Program-made: the position numbers and the translations under genes
Notes under the pieces: model-generated
Databases searched by the model: none
Seen by the model: the letters and a program-made list of their open reading frames with translations, nothing else
What the model was told of the DNA's origin: nothing
Source: Glycine soja
Lineage: Eukaryota; Streptophyta; Magnoliopsida; Fabales; Fabaceae
Assembly: GCF_004193775.1 (NCBI RefSeq)
Contig: NC_041007.1
Span: 24,414,201-24,478,200, forward strand
DNA: 64,000 nt
Direction: 5' to 3'
Part shown: positions 11,130 through 23,234 of the stretch, piece by piece
How positions within the stretch are numbered: position 1 is the stretch's first letter
How the letters are laid out: each line of letters starts with the position of its first letter

Positions 11130-12815
11130 TCTCCTCAAATTTCAGCCAGCCCGCATCATTTAGACTTTGCACCTTACGTCATACAATGCTCAATGGAATG
11201 TCTCGGAATTCCTGCATGATATGCACATGTTGCATTCGAGTCGTATCCCCGAAGAAATGGAGGTTGAGGAACCTTGGTTGGGGTTATGGCTACCATTGAA
11301 TTATCGAGTGGATATGGGAGTAAGTCAGCATAGGACACCGGAATTAGGGTGAATTCTATAGGCTTTTTGCTGCAAGATTCCTTCCATGGTTGGTGTTTTG
11401 GTTCGTGCTAAAGGTGGTGTTTAGCATTGGTTGTGTGGTAGGTGGGTTTTGTGGTTGATTTAGGGATGGCCTTTGTGGATAACTGGGTGGTAGGTAAGGA
11501 GAATGGTTGTTATTGGCTGAGTAATGAGATTGTTGGATTGGTGGGAAACTTGGCCATGTAGGAATGGCAGTCGCAGCATGGGTTTCCCCTTCATTCTCAC
11601 CCTCTTCATTTGCCCCAGTTTTCTCATTTATCAAAGCATGATGATCAGATTTGTCTCTTTTCAGACCCACTTCGATCATTTCGCCAGCGAAGACCAAATC
11701 CGCAAAGGTCGAAGGTGTGTACCCCACCATTTTTCATAGTAAAACACTAGTAATGTGTCTACTATTATTGTGATCATCTCTTTCCCCGTCATTGGAGGTG
11801 CCACTTGAGCTGCCAGGTCTCTCCATCTTTGGGCGTATTCTTTGAAAGATTTGTGCCCCTTTTTGCACATGTTTTGTAGTTGCATCCTATCCGGAACCAT
11901 ATCAAAATTGTACTGATACTGCCTAACGAAGGCAACCATTAGGTCCTTCCAAGAATGGACTCAGGAAGGCTCCAAGTTAGTGTACCAAGTAGCAGCTACT
12001 CCAGTAAGACTTTCTTGGAAGAAATGTATCAACAATTCCTCATCTTTTGCGTATGCCCCCATCTTTCGACAACACATCTTTAGATGGTTCTTAGGGCAAG
12101 TAATCCCCTTGTACTTGTCAAAGTCCGGCACCTTGAACTTGGGAATGACCATGTTTGGGTACTAGGAACAACTCTTCTAGATTAGCAAAGGCATAATCTT
12201 TGCCTCCTTCAATGGCCCTGAGCCTTTCCTCTAGATGATCCAACTTTCCCATTTCTGCCATAACATGAGGGTTTTTACTTGTTGTGGAATGCAAGAGGTG
12301 TAGTTGTGGGTGATACTGAGGGCCCTCCAAAGTGTTTGGCATGGGTATACCACCAACTGCTTACCCTTCAGTGGCATATCCGAGGCAAGGCTCGAAGTCG
12401 GCTAGATTGTCGTGGGGCATTCCATGTGTCTCCCCTATGGGTTGAGAGACATGTGCATGATCAGATTGAGGTTGTTAGCTTTCAATGAGTATGGGAGCAG
12501 AGTTATTGACATCCTCCTTGGGAGGCGAGCCATATGGCGGGAAGGCGTGCTTGTTTTGAATTTGCACATCATGGGGCCATCCGTACTTCCCAAATCTTTG
12601 CCCACCATATCTGAGGTTGGATGATTCATTTGGTTGAGATCAGATGGGGGCATCGGGTTCACCTTAGCAATAGCGCTGGTAGCGGCAACTGCAACCGTAT
12701 TGGCTTCCATTATCTTCTTCATGCTCATCATGGCCTTCACCATTGTGGCCATTTTCTCTTTCAAGGCCTCTGTGTCAGCCTTCATTTGCTCTTGCAACTC
12801 CTTTGCTTCACCCAT
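11130..12815 (-). pseudogene. Ogre/Tat gag, decayed (Element A)
   Basis: Reading leftward from 12815 (MGEAKELQEQMKADTEALKEK) there is an N-terminal coiled-coil-like segment, then the capsid-type retrotransposon gag domain in pieces: KFKVPDFDKYKG and KNHLKMCCRKMGAY (12152-11961), FVRQYQYNFDMVPDRMQLQN and FKEYAQRWRDLAAQV (11939-11676), TFADLVFAGEMIEVGLKR (11730-11356), and finally a zinc-knuckle-like C/H motif near 11200. Several frameshifts and stops separate these blocks. It is homologous to the intact gag-pro of Element B but of a distinct, shorter subtype: no protease follows. Confidence 0.88.
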
Positions 12816-13834
12816 TACTCTAGCTCTAGCATGAGTTCGGTAAGGGCGCCGTAAAGCATGTTCTTTTCTTTTTTATAACAATGATTAAGTTCATTTTTTT
12901 TCAAGGAAAGAATGCAATGAGCAATGCAACCAATGAAAAGGATGGATGTATCCGAATGATGCACAGTTGAGGTATTGCGAATTTTTACGCAGGACATGGG
13001 GTTGAATCAATTTAGATTTTCAACATGGTCCATGACATCTTTGTCAAGGCGAAACTGGAAGTAACAAGGACATCAACAGTCCTAAATGTGTTTGGCAGTA
13101 GACGAAGCAGCGATGTAACTCGATCCATCTTTTGCCCCAATTTTTGCAAGATGGTTACTTCCATACTTCAACTTGACTTGATGAACCTTTTCGTAAAAGC
13201 ATGAGCTTGGTTCAACCCCGTAATCCAAGGAATGGCAATTTTGATCGCCAATACTTCAACAACATTTCATAGAGATGAAAGACTTGGGAATACGTATGCC
13301 ATGCATGGAAAATGTAATTATGAAATTGAGATGTCCGAAGAAACATCTTTTCTTAGTTAACCATGCATTAGGTACCATGTTCAATCATTTTCTTTTTAAG
13401 TGAAACGGGTTTATGACCCCAACATGGTTGGCCCATGGTACCGAATATATGCAACTAAGAATGCATCATGATTGTTCATGCTTCCTTTTTTGTTTTCGTT
13501 TTGCAGAGGAAAATGCAAGGATCATGCCTAAGCAAACGTGAAAACAAAAGGTATGCAGTTTGTAGAACAAAAAGTATGTTGAACACATGAATGATGATGC
13601 AATGACTCATGCAAAATGTGATGCTGGAATATGATAACGGACAAATACAGGAACGATATGTTCATTATGATGCCATGAAGAGATGCTTATGCAATGCATG
13701 ATATGAATGCATGCTAGAGATAAAATGCGGGAGTGATTTGATTTGCACTGATCTTTGGAGTAAAAACGCGGGATAAACTCATTTTATTCAGAAAGTTTAT
13801 AACTAGTCAAGATCTGAGTGACAATACAAACTTC
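12816..13834. other. Spacer between ORF1 and gag of Element A
   Basis: No gene is seen. The segment is colinear with 50461-51598 of Element B. In the intact part of B, ORF1 and gag are separated by only a short interval, so this kilobase-long spacer marks the non-autonomous subtype. Confidence 0.65.
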
Positions 13835-15558
13835 CTAGCGGTTTCTAATTATATGGGCCATTAAGTCTATCATATGCTGACAGTAGCTGAGAAGTCCGTG
13901 GATCTCCTCGGGGGTGGAGTAGGTGTCCGCCATCGCTTTGGCCTTGGCTAGCAATCGGGGAAGTTCTTGGCTAGATTTAGCTCTTCTTGGTATTTTTTGA
14001 TGATGGCTAACATGTTGGTCTCTGTCTCGCATAAATGTTGAGACAAGCTTCTTTTGGACCTTGAGCAAGCAGCTAACTCCTCTTTCAAGACCATGTATGT
14101 GCTCGTGATTGGTTTCTCTCTTCCCTTCGAAGCTTGAGCTCACTGTTGCTGCCCCACAAAGCTCCACGGAATTTGTCTCGGCCATGCTCTTCCTTACGAG
14201 CCCTCTTGGTTTCTTGTTCCAAGGCTTTGGTGGTAGCTGCATTTATATCTCTCAGTTCGGCATTCTCCTTTCGGATCTTCGGAGCTGCTGATTTGAACCT
14301 TTCTTTGACTATTTGGGCTTGCTCGAGTTCTTCCCTAAGGGCCTACACCTCTTCGTCTTCCTCCGGTGCCTCCACTTCCTCCCTTTTAACGGTTCTCAAA
14401 CTCGGGAGCCAATCCAAACCTTGCACGTGGGCTTTCAACCACTTACAGTAGCCACCGGTAGGCCCATTATTACTGCCCCTGAGTTCTTTGTCCTTCTTTT
14501 GCACCACCTCCCATGCCTTGTGGACCTTCTGAAGTGTTTCCACGTCGGTTTTATTGAAACCTCGTGAAATGACAGGCGCGAGCTCTTCCTCTAGTGGTGC
14601 CCCTCTCATAGTGTAGCCAAGTTTCCTTATAGCAAGAACATGATTGTAACTAATGCAACCCTTGTCCCCATCAAAGGAACATTCGGAAATCCTCCGCACG
14701 AAATAAGAACCCCAGTTCTTCCTTCTTTCCATCGAGGGAACCAGTTGACAGACGCTCCTTCTTTGTTTGCTAAGAGTCGGTCCCAATTTGCCCCTCCTTT
14801 CTCTGTGCATGAACGGTGGCTTTGTAGCGGGCAAGCATGCCTCACCTCTTGGTGAAAAAGGTGCGAAACCAACCATACATAAAGAGCTGGAGTACAGCAA
14901 ACAATCCTCGTACTGCTCTTCGGTCGAAGGTGTCATATAGGTCGGCTAGCATAGCGACAACCGAGCTTTCCTTGTGGTCATGATAGGCGAGAAAAACGTC
15001 GATCGCTGCTAGATCCACCAACCCATCCACATTTGGAAAGAGGACTCCTCCGAAGATCAACAATGCGAGAATGTCTATGAACGGGGCCCATTCGCCTTTA
15101 CCTGCCAAGATTCTTGCTTTTGCCTCCAAACATTTTCTCGGTATTCCAACCACCCCATTTTCGACTTGCTTTCTGTGGTCTAATTCCTGCGTCGAGATTT
15201 GGACTATCTTAGAAATTCTAGCTAATGAGGGATAGAACCCTGAGAAGAGGTATGGTCTCCTTCCCCGTAGAGGACATCCTAGGATTTCTTCAAATTCTTC
15301 CACCATGGGTGATAACTGGAAGTCCCTAAAGGTGAAGCACCTCAACGGCTGATCATAATACTAGGCGAGGGAGGCAATGGCCTCTGTGGAGACTTCTACC
15401 ATGGCTAGGTCCCAGATTTTACCGTAAGCTTTGCGAAAAGCTTGCCGCTGGAGCCGACCCATTAACTGCCCTAACTCTTTTAGACTGGTGATCCCTAGGC
15501 TCTTGACCTTGACTTGATAGAACCTCTTTTTAAGCGAAGGCATTTGACTTGATCCCAT
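13835..15558 (-). pseudogene. Ogre-type ORF1, decayed (Element A)
   Basis: Homologous to the intact 62833-60968 ORF1. Four overlapping frames carry it: MGSSQMPSLKKRFYQVKVKS at 15558; RCFTFRDFQLSPMVEEFEEI to about 14842; a middle block 14936-14343 with GTRVALVTI-region shifts and AHVQGLDWLPSL; and a C-terminal block 14242-13835 ending LMAHIIRNR. A stop lies at the start of the second block (15359-15361), and frameshifts lie near 14870 and 14300. The start is conserved with Element B. Function of Ogre ORF1 is unknown; position between the leader and gag is diagnostic for the lineage. Confidence 0.85.
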
Positions 15559-16412
15559 GTTTTACTAAAGTGAAACAAAATCTAGTGCAAATCAAAACTC
15601 CGACATCTATCATGGGTGGAATGGATGAATGCATGAAGGAATGCATATGATACAGATGCAATTTATGAACACGGGAGCCCGAGAAATTGTCTCCTTCTTA
15701 GATACAACGTCTTGGGGTAGCAAAGTGCCCGACGTATGTATTTAAGAAGGTGACATGGATCCTCCGTTGGTTTGCAAAAGAGAGGGGATCAAGACAGAAC
15801 CCGTGTGTGATGCCTATGCGAAAGGCGCAACACGGTAATGTACATAGTATGAAAATATTCACAAAATATAAGCAAAAGGGTACATGACACTTATGCATGG
15901 CAGTGTGAAAAAATGGCACGCAGTGTGTCCGCTCCGTGCCCCAATTCAAGGGACCTATATGGGAGGGAGCTAACAAGGCCTTTAGTGATAATTCCCAAGG
16001 TGGTCATATCTCTCTTGGTGGTCTCTAGAGGTATCATCCCCTTCAAAGAACATATTGCAGCAGTAGGGACTACTAGCAATAGTATGTTATCAAAGAGAAA
16101 AACTCTAGATGAGGGTTCATTGTAATCAAGCAAGTCGGAGACCTAGCATGATCACAGATTCACCTCCACTCCTTATGTTCCCATGAGCCCGGGTATAGGG
16201 CCCTTTTTTCAACTCGACGTGTGTGCAAATAGTGTTGGTGTTTGTGTGCATCAAATGAATAAATATTTACCTCATGCATACATTTAAAAACGCACTAAAA
16301 GCATCAAAGAGTTATATACACAAGAACATAAGAAAAACAAAGGGAAACCAACAAAGGAGAAAGTCATGATAAAACATTGCACAAGATTAAATGGCCTAAA
16401 TCTCTAAAAACA
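15559..16412. other. Element A leader between primer site and ORF1
   Basis: No gene is seen. It is colinear with 62834-63682 of Element B and probably forms the 5' untranslated leader, where a packaging signal would be expected. Short open frames (for example near 15890-16130) are shared with B but show no recognisable domain. Confidence 0.7.
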
Positions 16413-16431
16413 GTCCCCAATGGAGTCGCCA
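16413..16431 (-). other. Element A primer-binding site (tRNA-Arg type)
   Basis: The minus strand reads TGGCGACTCCATTGGGGAC, two bases inside the 5' LTR. This matches the 3' end of a tRNA-Arg as reported for Ogre elements (from memory). It differs by one base from the site of Element B at 63683-63701. Confidence 0.85.
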
Positions 16432-16433
16432 GC

Positions 16434-18219
16434 TGTCACAACCTACCCTTCGGCAGGAGGGCGAGGCGTGACTCGCATGTGCGTCTTCCAAGAAAGGACT
16501 ACGCGCGGAGTCGCCACCAACGTTTATTTGAGGAAAACGTCGGAAAAACCGAAAAAGACATGGTCTACGAACTTTAAGTGAAAGATTCAGGAGTTGTATT
16601 TACGCACGGGGAAGGTATTAGCACCCCACACGTCCGTCACAAGAGACGACAGCCTTTAATCCAATGTGCAAATGTGACTTCAATTTATATTATTTTCCCT
16701 TTTTACATTTTTATGTCTTTTTAGGCCTTTTTATATTTTTATCTTTTTGTGGTCGACGAGGGTGTTTCCCTTGCTCCTACGTATTCCTCAATTGTGATAC
16801 GGAAATCAGACCTACGTAGTTCTTTGTGAACAAAGTGTTTGGTTAAGTTATTTTTTATCCCTTTTTTGCAAGATATGTTTTTATTGAATGAAAGGTCATT
16901 TAAGGCATTGGACCATTAAACAATCTTTCGATTCTTTTGAAAAAAGAGAAAACATTAAGGCATTGGACCATTAATGATCTCTTTATTTTTGAAAGAGGTA
17001 ATAAAGTTACATATTGATTTTAAGCCTTTAGAAATCTACATTTAACCAATAAAAGCGAAAAAGACCATTTCAAGGCGTTGGACCTTTAAAAATGGCTTTT
17101 TTATGCGATGACAAAAAGTTTGGTTTATGAATTGATTTTAGTCTTAGTTTCACTTTGGTTATTAGTCGATTCGATTAAGAAAGAGAAATCCCAAAGAAAA
17201 CGTCCGATTGATTTTTTTGTATTTATTTTACTAAAAGATATTCTTTATTATTATATTAATATTTCGCCTCTTTTTGGTTTTAAACGTGGTTACGACATGA
17301 CCGAACGGTCGGAATTCATTTTACCATAAATTAAAGGATGTTACAATACGAAAGATCGATGGAAATTTATTTTATTTTTGATTAGGCGAGAAAATGACTT
17401 AAGTAAATGACTAAAACACGTCAAAAGGGGGTACGAAAAGTAAATGAAATGAAAATAAAAGTATGTGACACAAATGAGGACCACTAAGGGTACATAGAAT
17501 GAATTGAAAAGTTCGATTTCGGAAACTTACCGGTTGAAGACCGAAGAATGAACGATGAACGACGAAGAACGGTTGAAAATCTTCGCGAAATCACCCATGG
17601 AAACGTTACGGAAGCGCCTCAGCTTGGATTTTCTTCACGGAAACAATTTTTCTCACTAATTTTAAGTGAATCTCAGATACCAGGAGGGTTGAACACTTTT
17701 GTTCTTCCCTCCTTCCCCTATTTATTGGAATAGGAAGGAGATGCTTGCCACCCAGCTCGCCCAGGGAGCTAGGTTGCTTCCTCCTGAAGCAATCGCCTTC
17801 TGGAGGAACATCCTGGAAGGCTCAACTGGGCCTGGTTGCTATTTGTACCCCCATTTTTACTAAATACACCCCTGCCCTTTTTGGGTGATTTTTTTCCGTA
17901 ACGTTACGGAACCTTACGAATTTCGTAACGATACTTGTTTTCTTTCCATAATGTTACAGAACCTTACGGATTACGTAATCACCCCTTTTTTTGCCTTCCA
18001 GAATGTTACGGAACTTCACGGATTGCGCACTAACACTTCCTTTTAATTTCCGGAATGTCACGAAACTTCACGGATTGTGCTATAATGCTTTCTTTTGGCT
18101 TCCGGCATGTCTCGGAACTTCACGAATTCCCTAACGATGGGTGCCAAGTACCTCGAAGTGGTCAAACGAGGGTCGCATCCCAACAATGGATGGTCCCCGG
18201 ACGAAATTAGGGTATGACA
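16434..18219 (-). repeat. Element A 5' LTR
   Basis: Begins (plus strand) TGTCACAACCTACCC and ends GGGTATGACA, then the TSD CAACT. The TATA-box position (about 17719-17726) reads AATAAATA on the sense strand rather than TATAAATA as in the other LTRs, which could weaken the promoter. U3 inverted motifs lie at about 17895-18130. The right terminal base pair of the primer-side end is TGTCACA rather than TGTCGCA. Confidence 0.92.
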
Positions 18220-18224
18220 CAACT

Positions 18225-19430
18225 GTTGAATCACTCCAAAACAAATATAACTAGGAAATTCTACAGCACAGGATTAACCTAGGTCGACTCAGAGATATGA
18301 TTCAATTTGGTTCCTATGTTCATTCACTTATAAACAACAAGGGGGGATTTCATCGAATAGTTTGTATGCGACTATAAAGGAATGCAAAAGCAAAAGCACA
18401 AAAACAAAGATGAAGAAATAAAACAAAACATAACAAAACACAAATCAAGTTTAAAACATAACAAAACACAAATCAAATTATCACAATTACTACGAATGAT
18501 GTTCAGAGTATGAAAGTTCAGTCAAATGCATTAGAGATAGTTCAATCGAATCAATCCCTAAATTGTGTGAGATTGCAAACTAGGTTGGAAAATCATCCAA
18601 ACAATCTGTGATTAAATTTTGAAATAAGGAAATGAATCCATAACCTAATTTTTTTCAATCCAAAGCATAATCATAATCATGAAAATCGAAAACAGGATTG
18701 AAGAAAAAAATGAACATTAACAAAGAATAGAAATACTAAACCAGAACTCAAATTCAGCCTTGCTTGGAGTGGATCCTTGGATTGATTAAGTTTATAGCCT
18801 TCCATGATCATCACCAATGGAAAAGCCATGAAATTTGTGCAAGAGAAAGGAAGAAAAGAAGTGAAAAGAGGAAGAAGAATGAAGAACAGTTGAGAGAAAA
18901 AGAGAGAAAGACTTTGATCCTAAAGCTTGCACAACAAGTAACTAAATCTATTTTTTTTTTACAAAATGAAGTAACTAAATAAATTCCACTAATATATAGA
19001 GTGACTACTCAAAAGGAAGGGATGGGCCTTGATTAGGCACATCTAATCTACATAATTAAACTAGTTACACAAAACAAAGCCCAAACTAGTAGCCCAATTA
19101 TTCGAGTGTAGATGTTCTGACTTCCAAGCTCAATTTAACTTTCAAAATGGTAGAATTGGTCAAATATTATTTGTGGAAAATTGAATATCTTTTTCTTCAC
19201 CTTCTAGGGACTACTCATACACTCCATTTGGAGTTCTGTAGTGTCCTCTAGGCCCTACATAAGGCCGGTAGGTCAAGTAAACACAAAATCTGAAAATTAG
19301 CTACAACTCTCAATTAAGCTCAATCATTTTCCTAAGACCAAAATTTAGTTAAGGTAAGAAAATATGGGTCAAAGAGATGACAATTGAGCTAAGAAGAATA
19401 GAAAAATATTAAACTACAAATGCTCAATCA
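18225..19430 (-). repeat. Solo LTR (right part), TSD TTTAG, host of Element A
   Basis: Together with 2289-2299 this makes an LTR of about 1.2 kb beginning TGATAACAACTG and ending GCTCAATCA, flanked by TTTAG at 2284-2288 and 19431-19435. It is homologous, in reverse orientation, to the solo LTR at 23235-24492. It sits inside the chromovirus RT gene. There is no internal region, so it is a solo LTR left by recombination before or after Element A entered it. Lineage (Ty3 or Ty1) cannot be told from the LTR alone. Confidence 0.87.
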
Positions 19431-21509
19431 TTTAGCAAGATAGACCTTAGGTCAAGTTACCATCAAATCTGAGTGAAGTCTGAGGATATTCCGAAGACTG
19501 CTTTTAGGACTGGTTATGGTCACTACGAGTATCTAGTCATGCCCTTTGGTGTGACTAATGCCCCTGGGGTGTTGATGGATTATATGAATAGAGTCTTTCA
19601 CCCCTACCTTGATAGATTTGTGGTAGTACTCATAGATGACATTTTGGTGCACTATGACTCTAAAAATGAGGAGCACTTGAGGATTGTGCTGTAAACCCTT
19701 AGGGTTCGACAACTTTATGCTAAGTTGTCCAAGTGTGAGTTTTGGTTGGAGAAAGTTAGTTTCCTAGGACATGTGATATCTCAATGTGGTATTGTTGTAG
19801 ACCCCTCTAAGATAGAAGTTGTCCTTGAGTGGGAGATTCAAGTCTATTTTTGAGATTAGGAGTTTATTGGTTTAGTGGGATATTATTGAACATTCATAGA
19901 AGGTTTCTCCAAGTTAGCCTTACCTTTGACCAAGGTGACTCATAAAGGTCAAGCTTTTGTGTGGGATGCCTAGTGTGAGCATAGTTTCCAAACCCTTAAG
20001 GAAAAGTTAACAACCGCACTTATGTTAGTTTTGCTTAACCTAAGAGAACCCTTTGAGGTGTACTGTAATGCATCAAAGATGGGTTTAGGAGGAGTGTTGA
20101 TGCAGAATGGCCAGGTAATGGCATATGCTTCTAGCCAACTCAAGACCAATGAGAGGAATTATCCCACCCATGATCTAGAGTTAGCTGCTATAGTTTTTGC
20201 CCTTAAGATATGGAGGCATTACCTGTTTGGCTCCAAGTTTGAAGTGTTTAGCGATCTTTAGAGCCTTAAGTACTTATTTAGCCAAAAAGAGTTGTGTCAG
20301 AGGAGATGGTTAGAGTTTCTTAAGGATTATGATTTTGGGCTTAGTTATTATCCCGACAAAGTCAATATAGTGGTTGAGGCCTTAAGTAGGAAATCCCTAC
20401 ATATATCTGCCCTAATAGTTAGAGAGCTATATCTCCTAAAAAAATTTAGAGACCTTAGCCTTTCGTGTGCGGTTAACCCTAACAGTGTGAGACTGGGAGC
20501 CTTAAGAATTACTAGTGAGTTTTTAGGAGAGATTAAAGAGGGCCAAAAGTCTGACCATTTTCTAAAAACTCAGTTAGAAGCCATAATGTCAGGGAGAGAT
20601 AGTAGTTTCAATGTGGGATCAGATGGAGTCTTGAGACTTCAAGAAAGAACTTATGTCCCTAATGTGCCCAAGCTTAGGAAGATGATCTTAGAGGAAAGAC
20701 ATAGGAGTAACCTGAGTATCCATCCTGGTGCTACCAAGATGTGTCAGGATCTGAAGACAATATTATGGTAGCCCAATATGAAGAGAAAGGTTAATGCGTT
20801 TGTGTATACATGTTTAGTTTGTCAGAAGGCTAAGATAAAACATTAGAGACCCTCAAGTAAGTTGCAGCCCTTAGAGATACCCCAGTGAAAGTGGGACACT
20901 ATCTCCATGGATTTTGTTATAGGACTACCTAGGACCCCTAGAGGTTTAGATTCTTTCTGGTTTATTGTTGACAGATTAACCAAATATGCTCACTTTATCC
21001 CCATTAATATCACGTTTTCCTTGGAGAAGATGACCTCCCTATATATTAGTGAGATTGTCAGATTACATGGTGTTCCATCTAGCATAGTGTCTAATAGAGA
21101 TCCTAGACTTACCTCTAGATTTTGGGAGAGCCTGAACTAAGCGTGGGGAAACAACCTTAGGCTAAGTTCAGCCTACCACCCTCAAACTGATGGTAAGACT
21201 GAACGAACCATTTAGTCGTTGGGAGAGCATATGTTTCAGAACAAAAGGGGAATTGGGAGAGTTTTCTGTGGTTGATAGAGTTCACCTATAACAATAGTTT
21301 CCATTCTACCATTGGTATGGCTGCCTGTGAAGCTCTATATGGTAGAAGATGTAGGACACCCCTGTGATGGCTAGAACCTAGAGAAAACCTCACCCTAAGG
21401 CCTAAAGTGGTACAACAAACCACTGAGAAGGTCAAGTTAATCCAAGAGAGGATGAGGACTGCTTAGAGTAGGCAGAAGAGCTATCAGGATACTAAGGAAA
21501 GCAATAAGC
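19431..21509 (+). pseudogene. Ty3/gypsy chromovirus pol remnant: RT, RNase H, integrase
   Basis: Continues the RT fragment ending at 2288. Blocks in order: KIDLRSSYHQI and [14 protein letters not shown]; the catalytic block [28 protein letters not shown]; an RNase H domain near 20040-20260 in which the usual first Asp is Asn ([13 protein letters not shown]); the integrase zinc region HRSNLSIHPGATKM...CLVCQKAK (20699-20840); MDFVIGLP with the first catalytic Asp (20907); [12 protein letters not shown] with the second; and YHPQTDGKTERT with the Glu (about 21176-21210). More than ten in-frame stops and frameshifts make it dead. A recognisable chromodomain and 3' LTR are not found: similarity ends near 21509. 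Confidence 0.9.
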
Positions 21510-22152
21510 GAAGAACACTCAAGGATTTATGTTGGTTCGTCCCAACCACCAAGACTACATCCAATTCTTGGCAACCCACCAAGTTCCCCTAACTTATCAA
21601 AAGCTACAAGTATATTTCATTGTCACTTCTGACTCTTACAAAGGCAAGCTTCACCCCAAGCTTAACTTCAACCCAGTATTCTTTCTCCTACCAAACCATT
21701 GCTGGCTTTAAACAAATCAACAAGATTTGTTGTAAGTTTCCACAATGACTAAGAGATGATCATCTTATAGGAGGATATTACACTCAACACTTTAGTCTTT
21801 TCTCTCAAGATTTACAACATTTTTTGAGAGATTTTATCTATATAGAGATTTATAGAAAGATTTACAAGAAAGAATGCAAGAAAATTTTGCAAGTTGATTC
21901 GTGTCTTGTTTCTTCAAAGCTTCTTCTGTATATAGCCTTCATCTTCAAGTGTTTGTAATCTCACAACAAATGGATTCTTTATTCTACTTCTTTGTCTGAT
22001 GAATTATGGTCGTTGAGGCATTTATTTCCTACATTAAATGCACAACTCTTGTCTATGCAGAGCCCATGCTTATAGGTTGTCGTGTCCAACACTTTAGCAG
22101 AAAATCACTTCTTCCATCAGAACAAGTCTACATTACAGAGCGAACCTTTTGA
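21510..22152. other. Unassigned repeat-like sequence
   Basis: Directly abuts the truncated chromovirus. The start (GGATTTATGTTGGTTCGTCC and a following 'caacc...ctacatcc' phrase) resembles copia-type LTR text, but no TG...CA ends or TSD could be fixed. No gene is seen. Confidence 0.4.
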
Positions 22153-22157
22153 TGAAG

Positions 22158-23066
22158 TGATGGAAGCTTGCTTGTGGAGCTTCTATGGAGGCTGGATCTT
22201 TGAGCTTCAATGAGGTCCTTTAATAGTGATTTTCCACCATGGAGATGCAGCAGAAGACAAAGGAGAAGAGGTAAGAGGCGGCACCATCCGCTAGGGAATA
22301 AGCCATGGAAGAAGGAGCTTCACCACCAAGATGAGCCTTGGATAAGAAGCTTGGAGAGGATGCTTCAATGGAGGAAAAGAAAGAGGGAGAGAAAGAGAGA
22401 GGGGGGAGCACGAAATTGAAGGAAGAAAAAGGGAGAGAAGTTGAACTTTAAGTTGTGTCTCACAAGACTCTCATTCATCAAAGTTACAACAAGTGTTACA
22501 CATGCTTCTATTTATAGACTAGGTAGCTTCCTTGAGAAGCTTTCTTGAGAAAACTTCCTTGAGAAGCTTCTTTGAGAAAACTTCCTTGAGAAGCTAGAGC
22601 TTAGCTACACACACCCCTCTCATAACTAAGCTCACCTCCTTGAGAAGCTTCCTTAAGAAGATTCCTAAAGAAGCTAGAGCTTAGCTACACATACCTCTCT
22701 AATAGCTAAGTTCACCTTCTTGAGATGAAAAGCTAGAACTTAGCTACACACCCCCTATAATAGCTAAGCTCACCCCCATGACAAAAAAAACATGAAAATA
22801 CAAAAAAAAGTCCTTACTACAAAGACTACTCAAAATGCCCCGAAATACAAGGCTAAAACCCTATACTACTAGAATGGCCAAAATACAAGGCCCAAACGAA
22901 GGAAAAACCTATTCTAATATTTACAAAGATAAGCGGGCTTATACTTAGCCCATGGGCTCAAAATCTACCCTAAGGCTCATGAGAACCCTAGGGCCTTCCC
23001 TTGGATCTCTAGCCCAATCTACTTGGAGTCTTCTACCCAATGCCCTTGCGGGATAGGATTGCATCA
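22158..23066 (-). repeat. Solo LTR, 909 bp, TSD TGAAG
   Basis: Plus strand TGATGGAAGC...GGATTGCATCA, flanked by TGAAG at 22153-22157 and 23067-23071. The minus strand carries CTATAAATAG at about 22508-22517, giving the likely orientation. It contains reiterated GAGAAGCTTC and CTTCCTTGAGAAGC motifs (22520-22740). No primer site or internal region is attached. Confidence 0.88.
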
Positions 23067-23071
23067 TGAAG

Positions 23072-23229
23072 ATCAACACTTTCAGACTGTGAACTTCATT
23101 TATTCTTCATAGGACTTTGATAGATTGTAAGATAATGTTTTGTACAAAATAGAATCTCAGACGTTGAGTATTAAATGAAGGTCTTAAATACAACACTTAA
23201 AGCTATGCTAGATCATGTTTATGAGATAT
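23072..23229. other. Short intervening host sequence
   Basis: AT-rich sequence between two solo LTRs. Nothing recognisable. Confidence 0.4.
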
Positions 23230-23234
23230 AGTCT

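Larger units (their letters stand above)
2300..18219 (-). mobile_element. Element A: full-length non-autonomous Ogre/Tat-like LTR retrotransposon
   Basis: This 15.9 kb element is transcribed leftward. In sense order it has a 5' LTR (18219-16434), primer-binding site, leader, decayed ORF1, spacer, decayed gag, a long non-coding module with four kinds of tandem repeats and a captured gene fragment, polypurine tract, and 3' LTR (4061-2300). It is flanked by perfect TSDs CAACT (2295-2299 and 18220-18224). An ORF1 upstream of gag, a tRNA-Arg-type primer site and large size are hallmarks of the Ogre branch of the Tat lineage. No RT, RNase H or integrase is detectable, so it cannot move without a partner. 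Autonomous/non-autonomous pairs of this kind are known in soybean; the exact family name is not established here. Confidence 0.88.

Noticed and set aside
22210..22419. 69-codon Arg-rich open frame
   Set aside because: Lies wholly inside a solo LTR and has no recognised domain.
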